A stretch of 64,000 nucleotides of DNA from Euborellia annulipes (GCA_023213315.1 JAKCPI010002801.1:1-64000); one strand, 5' to 3'. Positions 45,037 to 56,279 are shown, counted from the first letter of the stretch. Notes: generated by a model not told the origin, from the letters alone. A program made the numbers and translations.

Positions 45037-45397
45037 TTCGAAATTGTTATTGCAATTAAAAATTCAATAGCTATCATCATTGTCAAATATTCTTGATAAG
45101 CGTTCCAATTTGTTGTCTTTAACCCAATCTGGGACAGAGGGGAAGTAAAATTGAATTGAAAATTTGTGTGACCTAATTATAATTTTATATTTTTTTGTTT
45201 AAGACCTAGATTTATTTGTGTGTGTGAACTTTAAGGTTGCTGACGTTGTTTCTAGTGGTGATAATTCTTCTAAGAGGGCGGCGGCTCTTTCAAATAAATT
45301 TCACTGGTTGTGAGAGATAGCCTATAAATAAAATTACGATTATTTTTCTCAAATAATGTTTTAGTTTCGGGCTCACCGAGTTGAGCTCGTTGTGTTT

Positions 45398-45795
45398 GCT
45401 TTCTCTTACCTATATATATATAATATATAGAGAGAAAGTATTGGATTCATGTCTGAAATTTGATGTCGAGATGGGATATTTTTGAGGTCCCCTGAATCCA
45501 AAAAAGTGGTTTCGCGACATGGTCTGCCTGTGTGTGTGGGTTGTCTGTGAACAAAATATCTCAAGAACGAAAAGAGCTAGGAAGTTGAAATTTTATATTT
45601 AAGTTAGGTACCCCCTGGGACGTGACACGAATCTTTTGAACAACATCGGCAAAGAATACTAGTACTTTACTGATGTACTTTTTCTGTTTTTTCCGATTTT
45701 CTCAAAATTTGCTCCAACGATTTTGATTAAAGTTCATAAATCAATTATTTTTTAGATGCTCTTGAAAATGTATATTCTCATTTTGTCATTTTATT
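45398..45795 (-). repeat. Rep-A 3' half
   Basis: Right hairpin to 'ttctcattttgtcatt'. Confidence 0.85.
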
Positions 45796-47480
45796 TCTCT
45801 TGTTTTTAATGCTTTTTAGATTTCCAAAGCCTTTAGTTAGAGTTTTAAAAAAGTCGAAAAGTCCACTTTCAGAAATGATTAATCGATTCCGAGAATCGAA
45901 AAATATCAAGTTGATTCCAAAATCGAAAATCGACAGCTGGAATAAGACTATTTCAACACGCCTTTTCCATTCCTACCCATAAATGATGACCTCAGTAAAA
46001 AAAAAAATATTTTCCAAAACGTTAGCCTCTAAATAATTTAGCTTAAACAAAGCAAAATTTTTTGATTTTTTTTAAAGTGAAACTTTTATTTGATCGCCTA
46101 AAATTTTTTCGTTCCTCTATCAGCATGTCGCGTTACAAGCCGTGACGTCAAAGGTCATGACGCTACAAGTTATGACATCACAAGCCGTGACGATTGAAAT
46201 TTAATATATATGACGAATTATAAAAAATAATTGTGAGATTTAATTATTCAATTTTTAATTTGATAAAATATAATTCTTAAAATAATTTAAAATGCTTCAA
46301 ATCTTCAATTGCTAAATAAATATTGTTCTCAGTTTTTAAAATACGTCTATTGTTTTGCCATTTTTCAATTATTAAGTTAAGATTAAAAACGCGATTTTAA
46401 TACCCTTAATTGAACAATTTTCAGTTAAACGCCTACGATCCGAAAAAAAGTTTCACTTGCATCCTGGTTTCATAAAACCACACAATGTTTTTCTTAATTA
46501 CCAGTATGCAAAATATTTTGGAAATAAAAATTGCATTCAGTAGAAATAAAAAAGTTAAGTTCATTTTTGATCAAAGTTTCGGTCGCAATCCGGGATCTTC
46601 CTCAAAATCAAAATAACATTCATTATATTGGAAATCAATTGATAGGTTCAGTTCTATTGTTTGTCCTATTTCAGAACGTTTTAAATTGGATGTGTTTTTC
46701 ACCCAAATATAGTCCCATGAATTTTTGAATCTAACCTCTATCCTCTCTCTCCGTCACTAAAATAAATCACAAAATAATAAATGCTACACTTTTAAATGCA
46801 AATTGTGACGTAATAACAAAAAAGGCATCCTTTTATTTTAATATCATCTAAAAAAAAAAATATTAAAGCTTTAAGCATATGTTATTATACAAAAAAAAAA
46901 AAAATTGTATTATATTAAAAGCGAAAGCATAACACCAAAGGACAAAAGAACGAAAGGAAAAAAAAAAGAAATAGAATCAAATAATTATTATCTTTGTACA
47001 CATTCAATGGCAACAGGGCGTTAATAAGGAAGCAAAGAAACGTTATGATAGAACAACAACAACAACAAAAGAGCAGAAGCAACAAAAGACAAACATAAAT
47101 TAAAACGGTCAACGGACCTCAAAAGGTTTAATAAAAAAAAAAAAAAAAAAAAATTAAAATTACATTTTTTTTTAAAAGAATGGAAAAGTTTCTTTTTTAT
47201 TTGCGAATATATTAAATACGCGTACTATATGCGCGGTCTGCCTTCGGAGGGCAACTTTGTTTCACCTAAACCTAAATTGTCTATAAACAGGAAGATTAAA
47301 TCTTATTGCAGTTAAAAAACAAAATAAGATTTATTATTTTTGGAAAATTTATATTACTTGTGCATAATATTCCTGGTTTCGATCACTGATGGATCAACAT
47401 CATTATAAGTATTATAATGTTAAAATAATTTTTTTAATCAAATTTTGCTTTTGTAGAAACTAGAGCAATTTTTCGAATTT
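45796..47480. other. Unassigned; CRE-like minisatellite and hammerhead half
   Basis: 46125-46195 repeats an ACAAGCCGTGACGTCA-like 16-mer about three to four times, with one full TGACGTCA. 46574-46605 minus is TTGAGGA, A, GATCCCGGATTGCGACC, GAAACTTT, a decayed hammerhead core. No gene recognised. Confidence 0.4.
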
Positions 47481-47489
47481 TTTTACTAA

Positions 47490-48195
47490 GAGCGGACATT
47501 TTTTATATCTGGTAAACTAAGCATATTTTGCGCACCATAGTACTATACAAAGTTGTAGAGCATTAAATTTGCTACAATTTGGTTGTTAAAACGAATATGT
47601 AGACCAAATATTAACCGAGGTACGGCCGATCAAAGTTAGACCATGTTTCTCGAATGTAAAACAGAGAAAAAATTCGTTAGACCGTTTCTCGGTTAATATT
47701 GAGTTTACAAATTTGATTTATCAACTAAATTTTAGCAAATTTAATACTTTACAATTTTGTATTGTACTTTTGTGGACAAAATATGTTTAGTTTTCGAGAT
47801 ATAAGCGAGGAACTGAAGAAAGTCTCAAGTTTCTCGAAATGTAAAACAAATAGAAACTTTGATAGGCCGTATATCGGTTAATATTAGGTTTAAATATACG
47901 TTTTATCAACCAAATATTAGCAAATTTAATGCTCTACAAGTTTGTAATGTATTATAATTAACAAAATATGTTTAATTTGCGGGATATAAGCGAAAAACTG
48001 GAAAAAGTCTAAAATGAAAAAAAAAGAAAATTTGATCGGCCGTATCTCGGTTAATATTGTGTCTAGAAATTAATTTTATCAACTAAATTTTAGCAGATTT
48101 TATGCTCTACAACTTTCTAATATATTATGGTACACAAAATATGCTTAGTTTAGGAGATATAAGCGAAAAACTGAAAAATAGTACACAAATTTTGA
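47490..48195. repeat. Tandem array, ~173-185-bp monomer
   Basis: Anchor CGGTTAATATT at 47690, 47875 and 48048 (direct) and its complement near 47612 (inverted). Each unit has 'acaaaatatg', 'gatataagcga' and 'tttatcaac'. Three direct monomers follow one inverted monomer. Satellite-like length. Confidence 0.75.
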
Positions 48196-48448
48196 GGTTT
48201 TTTTTTATTTTTTCAAACCCCCGTACCAATTAAACAAAAGCAAACTTTAAAAGCTAAAAATGAAAATTTAAGTGTTTTTTGGTGTCTAGAATCAGAATTC
48301 CAGCATTAAAACAGAAACCCAAAAAAAAATCTTTTATTGTTGACCTGTGTAAAGGGGAAATTGTAATGTGCGTACGAATATACCAGGACAGCTTGAAATA
48401 TTGCAAATAATAATAATAATGGTGACTTAAGAAAAGATTTCTAAAAAT

Positions 48449-48691
48449 GCCCTCAGGCTTGGTGTAGTTGGTGGCGTGCCTACCCTCTATACCGAACGTC
48501 GCGGGTTGGGACCCCTGGCAGTCCGAAATGGACACCAAATGGCTTAAATAGAAATGCCTGGACCCCAATATGTATATTATTAATTAATAACGGTTTTCGT
48601 ATAAAGTCTTATATGGCCTGAGTTGCCGAAAAGAATGTGTGAGTGTGAGTGTGAGTGTGAATGAGAAAGAAGTGTGTTTAAAAAAAAAAAA
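48449..48691 (+). mobile_element. SINE-B, full copy
   Basis: Head GCCCTCAGGCTTGGTG, B-box GGTTGGGACCCC, internal deletion in the palindrome, A tail. Confidence 0.85.
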
Positions 48692-48868
48692 GAAACTAAT
48701 TTTTTTTAAATGACACCTACACTCCCCCCTCCCCCTTTCAACAGCTTATATTCTCCCTCTACCCTTAGTGAAATACAAAATATTTTCATATTCAAAAGAA
48801 TCGTTTTTCGCAGTCGAATTATTTGTTTCTATCATTTTTTTTTCAACGATAAAATGCATAATAATTAC

Positions 48869-49004
48869 CTTTAATAAAACACTCAAGAGGGTGTGCTGGT
48901 TGACGGTGAGGTCAGGGTGGGTTGCACTATATTAATTATTCACTTTGATTCACTTTAAACACAAAAAAGAGAGCAGCGCCTGCCGCGCGGCAACGCTCTC
49001 GACT
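48869..49004 (-). other. Candidate untranslated first exon (gamma)
   Basis: Minus strand: GAGAGAGAGAGA upstream, initiator TCGTTCAGTCGAG (TSS ~49004), GC-rich downstream region, then a 136-nt leader with no ATG ending ATTAAAG|GTAATTAT. The combination of GAGA, Inr, ATG-free leader and consensus 5' splice site is the strongest of the three candidates. Would be an alternative promoter upstream of exons beta and alpha. Not verified. Confidence 0.42.
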
Positions 49005-49049
49005 GAACGAGACTTGTCTCTCTCTCTCGGTATAGGAATAAATAGATGG

Positions 49050-49440
49050 ACATAGCAATTCCCTTTTTATTAAAAATAAAAAAATACCTTTTGCTCTAAT
49101 CTAACTATATTTATAACTGGAAAAGAATGTCAACAAGTGATTTGGAATATTCCAAGGCCTTTCTTAAATAATCAACCCTTCATCCCCCCTAATCAAAATA
49201 ATAACGCTAATTTTTGAATGTTTTTCATTTATTTGGCTTCGATTTAGCTAAAATAAATTTAAAAAACATTTTTTCAATTTTTCAACCCCTTATCCAATCC
49301 TAAAAAAAAAAATAATTAACAATACTATCGCCTTCTTCGCCCTCCCCGTCTAGTCAGAAAAAAATTAAAACTCTGAATAACTTGCCTGGATCCGCCTTTG
49401 GGTTTTACACATAGTATAATTTTCTAGAATGAGTCTTACT
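49050..49440. other. Unassigned AT-rich stretch
   Basis: Nothing recognised. Confidence 0.4.
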
Positions 49441-49446
49441 TTAGGC

Positions 49447-49771
49447 CAGTGGTTTCCAAACTTCATGTTACAACGCCTCCCTTAAAAATATTTAATCGTG
49501 TGACGCCCCCTCCCCACCCATTTAATAAAATAATTACAAAAACAAAAATTTGTAATACTAAAAAATATAAATTTATATAAAAATATTTTTTTTATTTATT
49601 CATATTTATTATTTTAATTAAAAACTCCGTCCCAGAATCTTCTAAATTATTTTATTATGTTATTTATAAAACTAGCAATCATTTGGAAAATTGATCTTGT
49701 GGCCAATATTCGCGCCTCCCCTTAGATTAGTCCGCGCCTCCCTTAGGAGCCGCACAGTTTGGAAAGCGCTG
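49447..49771. mobile_element. hAT-type MITE, aged
   Basis: TIRs CAGTGGTTTCCAAAC / GTTTGGAAAGCGCTG bound C-rich ends and an AT centre. The 8-bp flanks no longer match. Confidence 0.75.
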
Positions 49772-50556
49772 ATCTACAGTATATTTCATAGATATTAGTT
49801 TATTATTTATTTTTAATAATTAACCTAATACGAGTGCTTTCTTGTAAATTAAAAATTATATGATGTTGATGAGTAAATAGCGATTTTCCAGTTAGTTATA
49901 CCTTTATTACTATCGATTAATTTTTTTATACAGGAATTTAAAAATGAAGTTTCATTCTCGTTAATAAAGCTTTAATTTAAATTTAATAAAAAAAATCAAG
50001 TGGCATTTTTATTAGCTTTCTCTAATAATCATTAAATTGAAATTTTTTTTTTATTTCAAGTGCGTGAAAAGGGATTTATTTTATTATAATAGAGAGGGGG
50101 GATATTTTTTATTGCTTTTAGCGATATAATTAATATTATCAAAATGACGGGCAGGCCAAGAGAATTGCGTTACGGATTACGTATCGGCAAGTTACAGGAC
50201 AAGTTTCGGTAATTGAAATTAAGTTAACTAGTGTGACTGGTCGTACAGAACACAACTTTCTCTTATCTTCTGTAGGAGAAAGTTGTGTTCTGTGCTTGTC
50301 ACACAAGATTTTTTGTGTCGACATATATTTAGTTTCCACCGATATATTAGATTTAAAGATGACAATTTTTTTTTTTTTTTTTTTTTTAACTTTCACTCTT
50401 TTTTCTCATTCACACTATCTTTTCGGCAACTGAGGCCATTTAAGATTTTTAACGATACTCAGTAAGTTTAATATATCAATTTGGGGTCCAGGCATTTTTA
50501 TTAAAGTCATTTGGTATCCAAATGCCTTGAATAAAATCATCGGACTGCCTGAGGTC

Positions 50557-51170
50557 CATAGGCGCCGGAACTGGGGGGGGGGCAAGGGTACATTGCCCCC
50601 CCTGGCATCCTCTAGGAGGGGGCAGGGGGGCAAAATTTCTTCTTTTATTTTTTAAAAATGATATATTTTTACTTTTGAAAAATAAAATCTTCTAAATTAA
50701 AAGAGTAAGAAATTCACTTTTTTTCCAAATTTTTTTCAAAAATTTTTGATAAAATCACTAGCAAATTTTTTAAAATTTTAATTTTCTCATTTACACTCAC
50801 ATTCGCACAGTCTTTTCGGCAACTGAGGCCATTTAAGACTTTTAACGATACTCAGTATGTTTAATATATCAATTGGAGATCCAGGCATTTTTATTTAAGT
50901 CATTTGGTATCCAAATGCCTTAAATAAAATCATCGGACTGCCTGGGGTCCGAACCCGAGACGTTCGGTATAGAAGGTAGGCACGCTACCAACTACTCCAA
51001 GCCCCGTGGGCAATTTTAATTTTATTAAAAGTGTGATTTTATTTAAAATTTTTAAAGTTTTATAGTAGATTTGTTTTTGTTTTAAACTATTTGAACATAT
51101 TAAATTATTTTAATTTTCTAAAAAAAATTTTTTGTCCCCCCCCTGATTCAAATTCGTTCCGGCGCCCCTG
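50557..51170. mobile_element. hAT-type MITE (level 3)
   Basis: Ends CATAGGCGCCGGAAC / GTTCCGGCGCCCCTG. ctgaggtc is exact at 50549-50556 and 51171-51178. Confidence 0.92.
50786..51011 (-). mobile_element. SINE-B (level 4)
   Basis: Complete SINE-B inside the hAT MITE, with aattttaatttt at 50774-50785 and 51012-51023. The head matches the level-2 head almost exactly. Confidence 0.92.
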
Positions 51171-51774
51171 CTGAGGTCCGAACCCGCGACTTTCGGTATA
51201 GAAGGTAGGCACGCTACCAACTACTCCAAGCCCCGTGGGCAAGATGTACAATTTATAAACATGGGAAAATATTTGTATTTTGTTACAATGGCAACCATAT
51301 TTCTCTTATCTTTCCTATTAAGTACAAGCGTAAACTGGTCTTCATAAGATTTCAAAGGCAAAATGAGAATATATATTTCAAAGATCATCTAAAAAATAAT
51401 TGATTTATGGATATTAAACAAAATCGTTGGCACGAATTTTGATAAAATCGAAAAAAAACTGAAAAAGAGCACCAGTAAACTACTAGTACCCTTTGACCGT
51501 TGATTAAAAACTTATTTTCACGCCTCAGGAGGGTGTTTAACTTAAATATAAAATTTCAACCTCCTAGCTCAATTCTTTCTTGCTTAAAATTGTACACGGA
51601 CACACACACACACACACAGACAGAGAAACACACAATGTCGCAAAAACCAATTTTTTGGCCGCGGGGGATCTCAAAACGTGTAAATCGAAAAAAATCTCGA
51701 CATCGAATTTTTGACATGAATCCAATACTTTCTCTATATATTAACATATATATAGGTAAGATAAAGTAAAAATT

Positions 51775-52920
51775 AATAATTAAAAAACAACGAAATTATG
51801 CGTTTTTTTTGCATATTTTTCCATATACATGGCAGAAATAGGGACCGAAACGTTGAAATTTAAAAAAAATAAATTGTATTGATACAGGACCAAGGGAGTT
51901 GGCTGTACCAACTATATCTACAGCCACTCAACCTTATATCTAAATAAATTGTATTATTAATAAGGCCTACGAACTAAAATAAACCATAATTAATGGCAAG
52001 TACAAAAAATGTATTAGAAAAAAGCAGAAATAAAATATATATTATTATTATTCCCTCAGTTGAGTTTCCCCTTTATGCTTCTCCTTTTGTTTTTATTTTC
52101 TTCCTGGATGCATGTGACTATTGGTCATTATAGGTCTTCGGACCTTATGCACCCATTCCAAAAAAAAAAAAAAAAAAAAAAAAAAATTATTATAATTAAT
52201 GGCAAAAATTTAAAAAAATATTCCTGACCCTAGGAGTAGCAGGCAAGGATTTTTATTATTCATCTCTATCCAAATCTTTTAAAAATCTAATATAATAATT
52301 TTATTTCTATGACAATTTTTTGTCCTCTGGCCATCTTCCAAATAGGAGATTTTTCTCTTTGATTTTTTTTTCTTTTAAATTTTAGTAAACTCTGATGATT
52401 TTTTCCCCTATGATTACTCATCGCCCCCCACTCATTTATTGCCCTCCTGATAACCCAAAACGGGGCGATCGCCCCCTAGGTTGGGAACCACTTGGGAAAA
52501 ATAATTATCTCTGCGCCTGTAAAATAGGCAACCAAAGTGAAGAGCTTCCACATTGGTTATCGGTGAAAGGAGCAACATAGGGGGCATTCAATTATATACG
52601 TATGTAGTCTAAAAGGAGGAGATGTCTAAAATTTTCTTCAAACAAATTGGACTGGATAAATACTATTTTAAATGGTTTTGGGGTTAACTAAAAAAAAAAA
52701 AAAAAAAAAAATTAAAAATCAACCACGAAAGAAAAAAAAAACTTTATAAATTCTTTTATAAATAAAAAAAAATAATAATAAATAATCCTCAATTTAATCC
52801 ACTTTAAATTCTTGTCTCCCCCCCCGCCTATCGTCGTCTGTCTGTCTATTCCACTCCCTTCCCCCTTTGATTAAAAACTTATCAATTAAGGAGAAAAACT
52901 TTTTCAAGAAACGATCCTTG
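51775..52920. other. Mixed relics
   Basis: GGACCGAAACGTTG (51842) is a hammerhead 3' half. Poly-A at 52159-52185 and 52691-52710. 'ccctaggttgggaaccact' (52470-52490) is a typical hAT end on its own. No gene. Confidence 0.45.
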
Positions 52921-52924
52921 CACA

Positions 52925-52959
52925 CGCAGACAGAGAGAGAGAGGGAGATTTGTATCTTC

Positions 52960-53006
<47 letters not shown>

Positions 53007-53510
53007 CCCCTGTCTATAGATAGCGAATTCGGTTTCTTCTTCTTCTTCTTCGGCTTTTACTCACGTTAATCTCTCTCACCGATCTAACCTTAGGTGATAT
53101 CTATTTAATGAAAAAGAAAAAAAATAAACCTCCCCCTCCCCTCTTCTCCCTCTTGCGCTATTGATATTTAATGGAATTAGATTTTTTTTATTAATCTAGA
53201 TAATTATTTCATCCTTTATTTACATTTCAGATTCCAGGCCTTGATTAATAATTTTTTTTTTTTTAATTAAATTATGTTTTTAATTACTTTGGCGTCACGT
53301 GGTTTACGTGTAATCGATCATGTTTATGCATTTTTTTTATTATTAAATAGCCCACATAATGGCTTATTTTTTATTTTTAAATGATTCGCTTGAAACAACA
53401 AAGAGGCTTTACGATAAAAAAAAAATGATTCCACTTTGAAGTATGGAATGAAATTTAAATAAAACAAGGCCCGACTTAAGGCGATGTTAAGTTTCGTGCT
53501 ATAAAGCGCT
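52925..53510. other. (CT)n microsatellite and unique stretch
   Basis: (CT)n at 52963-53002, (TTC)n at 53035-53051, and 53290-53330 with CACGTGG, TTTACGTG and TAATCGAT in a row. Possibly regulatory. Confidence 0.4.
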
Positions 53511-53512
53511 TC

Positions 53513-53635
53513 AAGCCTTCGGAATTGGTGAAGTTGGTAGCGCTACGACCAGAGGCCGGTTGGGTTTGAGGTGTGTACCTTCGTGCACCTCGGGTAAATA
53601 AACAGGGATCCCGATAGGAATTTCAAATAATAATA
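53513..53635 (+). mobile_element. Chimeric SINE (B head, D tail)
   Basis: 'gccttcggaattggtgaagt' plus TGGTAGCG is a SINE-B A-box head. It switches at 53540 to SINE-D 3' sequence (CTACGACCAGAGGCCGG ... GGGATCCCGATAGG) and an (AAT)n tail. Confidence 0.65.
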
Positions 53636-53813
53636 AAAAACGAAAATCCCCTCGAAAAAAAGACAATTCACCCCAACAATTATTTATTTCCAATGTCACA
53701 GATGAGGTAAATAATTGTTCAACCTCATTGAACAAAATCGATGTACATTTTCGTCAATTGAGAAAAAACGCTCAATGACAAAACATTTTGCCTAATCGAT
53801 GTGCGTTGGTAAT

Positions 53814-53865
53814 GAGCAAAACGTTTTGCTCTTGGACAAACGTTTTGTCCAAGAGCGTTTTGCTC
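53814..53865. repeat. Tandem perfect palindromes
   Basis: GAGCAAAACGTTTTGCTC (53814-53831), then TTGGACAAACGTTTTGTCCAA with one-base asymmetry (53832-53852), then GAGCGTTTTGCTC. AACGTT is the common centre. Confidence 0.8.
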
Positions 53866-53871
53866 AATTGG

Positions 53872-54416
53872 TGTCCAAAAAAGTGGTTTTCGCCACATGG
53901 TCTGTCTGTGTGTCTGTGAACAAAGTATTTTAAGAACGAAAAGAGCTAGGAGGTTGAAATTGTATATTTAAGTTAGGCACCTCCCTGGGACGTGACACGA
54001 AGCTTTTGAACAAAATCGGCCCAAAAGTACTAGTACTTTACTGATGTACTTTTTCAGTTTTTTTCGATTTTCTTAAAATTCGCTCCAACGATTTTTTTTT
54101 TTAAATTCAAAAATCAATTATTTTTTAGATTCTCTTTAAAATGTATATTCTCATTTTGTGATTGAAATCTTCTGAAGACCACTTTATTCTTGTACTCCAT
54201 AGAAAAGATAGGAGAAATGGTTGCCATGGTAACAAAATATAAATATTTTCCCATACTTATAAATTTTACATCTGAATTCATCATATGTTCCGTACTGTCG
54301 GGAACTAAATATATGTCGACACAAAAAATCTGTTGTGACAAGCACAGAACACAACTTTCGATTACCGAAGTTAAGAGAAAGTTGTGTGCTGTGCGTCAGT
54401 CACACCAGAGTTTTAT
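53872..54416 (-). repeat. Rep-A lacking its right hairpin
   Basis: Starts at 'tccaaaaaagtggttttcgc' and runs to a full left hairpin (54325-54413). Confidence 0.85.
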
Positions 54417-54829
54417 TTTCACTTATCACCTGAGGCAAGTTCCTCACCCTCCAGCAAACAAATTTTATATTAAGTTTTACAATACAAATAGGAAAATACA
54501 ATATATGTATATAAACGCTCTTATGTCTATTTTAAGTAGCATATGGATGGATTGTTTTTTTTTTTTGATCGGTTTTTTTTTAGCATTGGAGAGATATCAA
54601 ATTCAGATTTTGTTATTCAAATAAGTTGGAGCGCCGCCTCAAGGGCTTCTCTTCAGAAAGAGAGAGCTCTCAACGCATCTGTCAGCTCGGATCAAAACGT
54701 TCCTACTCCCCCCGTCTTCGCGTTTACCTTCTCGGTGATAGATTTCATTTAATGTTTAACTGATGTGTCCAGCTAATAAAATGCATTCAATTTTTATTTT
54801 CGTCGTCTTTACATAATCAACTTGGCCCT

Positions 54830-55005
54830 GGCGGGCGGCGTCTCGTACGCGTTTAGTAGTTAAAAATTTTGAATTTGCCTCTCCGACTCCGCCCTCTCTG
54901 AATTTCGCCAATCAGCGCTATCCCTGAGGCATCCCTGAGGCCTGATTGGTGGGTTCACACATCGGACACCGGTTTAAGCGCTTTATATATAAGTATGATA
55001 TTACT
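54830..55005 (+). promoter_or_regulatory. Promoter-like GC island
   Basis: In order: GGCGGGCGGCG (GC box), CCGACTCCGCCC, GCCAATCAGCGC (CCAAT), CTGATTGGTGGG (inverted CCAAT), then TTTATATATAAG (TATA, ~54983). Spacing suits a Pol II promoter firing to the right near 55010. Right there the 55012 MITE begins, so either the promoter is interrupted or it belongs to lost sequence. Reverse use is possible. Confidence 0.35.
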
Positions 55006-55011
55006 CCCTCC

Positions 55012-55670
55012 GTGCCAAATTAGTTGCTACATTTCGAATATTTTTCTACTAATTATTGGTATGGATGATTTTGTTTTAATACTTTTCAGAGATTTTAGAA
55101 TGATATAGTCAAGGCCGTACCAAGGAAAACTTGCGCCCAGGGTCATAATTTTTTACGACCCCCCCCTACGAAAAAAAAATTATTCATTTTTATATGTTTA
55201 TGCCGCCCCCAAATTCTACTCCCTTTGGACCAATATCAACGCCCCCCTCCCTGCCGTCCGATTCTAGACAAAAAATTCATTGTAAATATTTCTTCTAATA
55301 ACAAAAAAAAAAAATTTAATATTATTTTTAGATATATTTGTTATTTTTTGACTTCAGTAGAATCATTATTATGAATAATACAATTTTTTTTGTAAAATTA
55401 TACGCTGCCCGAGCTCCTTTCTATGAAGCCCGAGTCCCCCCCCCCCTTGTTGCGGCACTGGATATGGTATCAATCATTAATATTAGCTTGCCAAGTACTC
55501 CCTCCTCAAATATAGCATCTATGCCGAATTAGTTTAAAAATGTTGCTTCGAAATATTTGTTTCCAAATAAATGAAAAGTAGAAAAAACACATAAAATTAG
55601 AATGAAAATAACAGGTTTATAATAATTAAATATCTTAAGAAATAAAGCAACTAATTTGATAGTACAGTAT
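55012..55670. repeat. Stowaway-like Tc1/mariner MITE relic
   Basis: TACTCCCTCCGTGCCAAATT at the left and 'gcaactaatttgatagta' at the right pair as TIRs. A second TACTCCCTCC start at 55495 suggests two overlapping units. Carries a hAT insert. Confidence 0.6.
55110..55460. mobile_element. hAT-type MITE in Stowaway-like element
   Basis: CAAGGCCGTACCAAGG ... CCTTGTTGCGGCACTG; flanks gatatagt (55102) / gatatggt (55461) match at 7 of 8. Confidence 0.8.
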
Positions 55671-55861
55671 AATAACTGTCTAAGGGGAAAATGTTATTAT
55701 GGTATAAAATCTAACCTCGTTACAGGTCCTAAGGACCCCAGAAATGCAAAAACAAAATCTTAATGTGCATACGTATACGTATATGACAACAGTATTGCAA
55801 CAAGGGGTGGGGCCAAAGGGGCGACGCTCGGGGCGTATTAGAGAAATTAGAGACCCTTCGG

Positions 55862-56273
55862 TAAGAGAAAGTTTCGCAAAATTTCACTGATATACTTTTT
55901 AAAGAGCATCTAAAAAATAATTAATTTATGAATTTTAAACAAAATTGTTGGGGCGAATTTTTGAGAAAATCGAAAAAAACTGAAAAAGTACTTCAGTAAA
56001 GTACTAGTACTTTTTGGCCGATTTTGTTCAAAAGCTTATTTACATGAGTTCGGAGGTTGCCTAACTTAAATATAAAATTTCAACCCCGTAGCTCTTTTGG
56101 TTCCTGAGATATTTTGTTCACAGCAGGCGCATGTCGTGAAAACAACTTTTTTGGATTCAGGGGACCTTAAAACGTGTATATCCGTCAAAATATCGACATC
56201 GAATTTTTGACATGAATCGAATACTTTCTCTCTATATATATTAACATATATAGAGGTAAGAGAAAGTAAAAAG
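55862..56273 (+). repeat. Rep-A' lacking left half
   Basis: From 'aaatttcactgatatac' to the right hairpin. The microsatellite part is nearly absent. Confidence 0.85.
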
Positions 56274-56279
56274 ATTATA

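Larger units (their letters stand above)
50366..51240 (-). mobile_element. SINE-B (level 2), itself split
   Basis: Pieces 50366-50556 (T tail and 3' body) and 51179-51240 (B-box and A-box head). The Rep-A target aagatg(t)acaattt is repeated at 50356 and 51241. Confidence 0.9.
50225..51769 (+). repeat. Rep-A host of a four-level nest
   Basis: Rep-A pieces 50225-50365 and 51241-51769 add up to ~670 bp, one complete copy with both hairpins. It is interrupted by SINE-B at 50366-51240. Confidence 0.92.

Noticed and set aside
49447..49771. Clear 8-bp duplication for this hAT MITE
   Set aside because: Flanks ctttaggc and atctacag do not match; only the TIRs support the call.
54190..54624. Longest ORF (144 codons, plus strand)
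   Set aside because: It runs through an antisense Rep-A copy. The same peptide strings appear in other Rep-A copies on both strands and always break outside the repeat.
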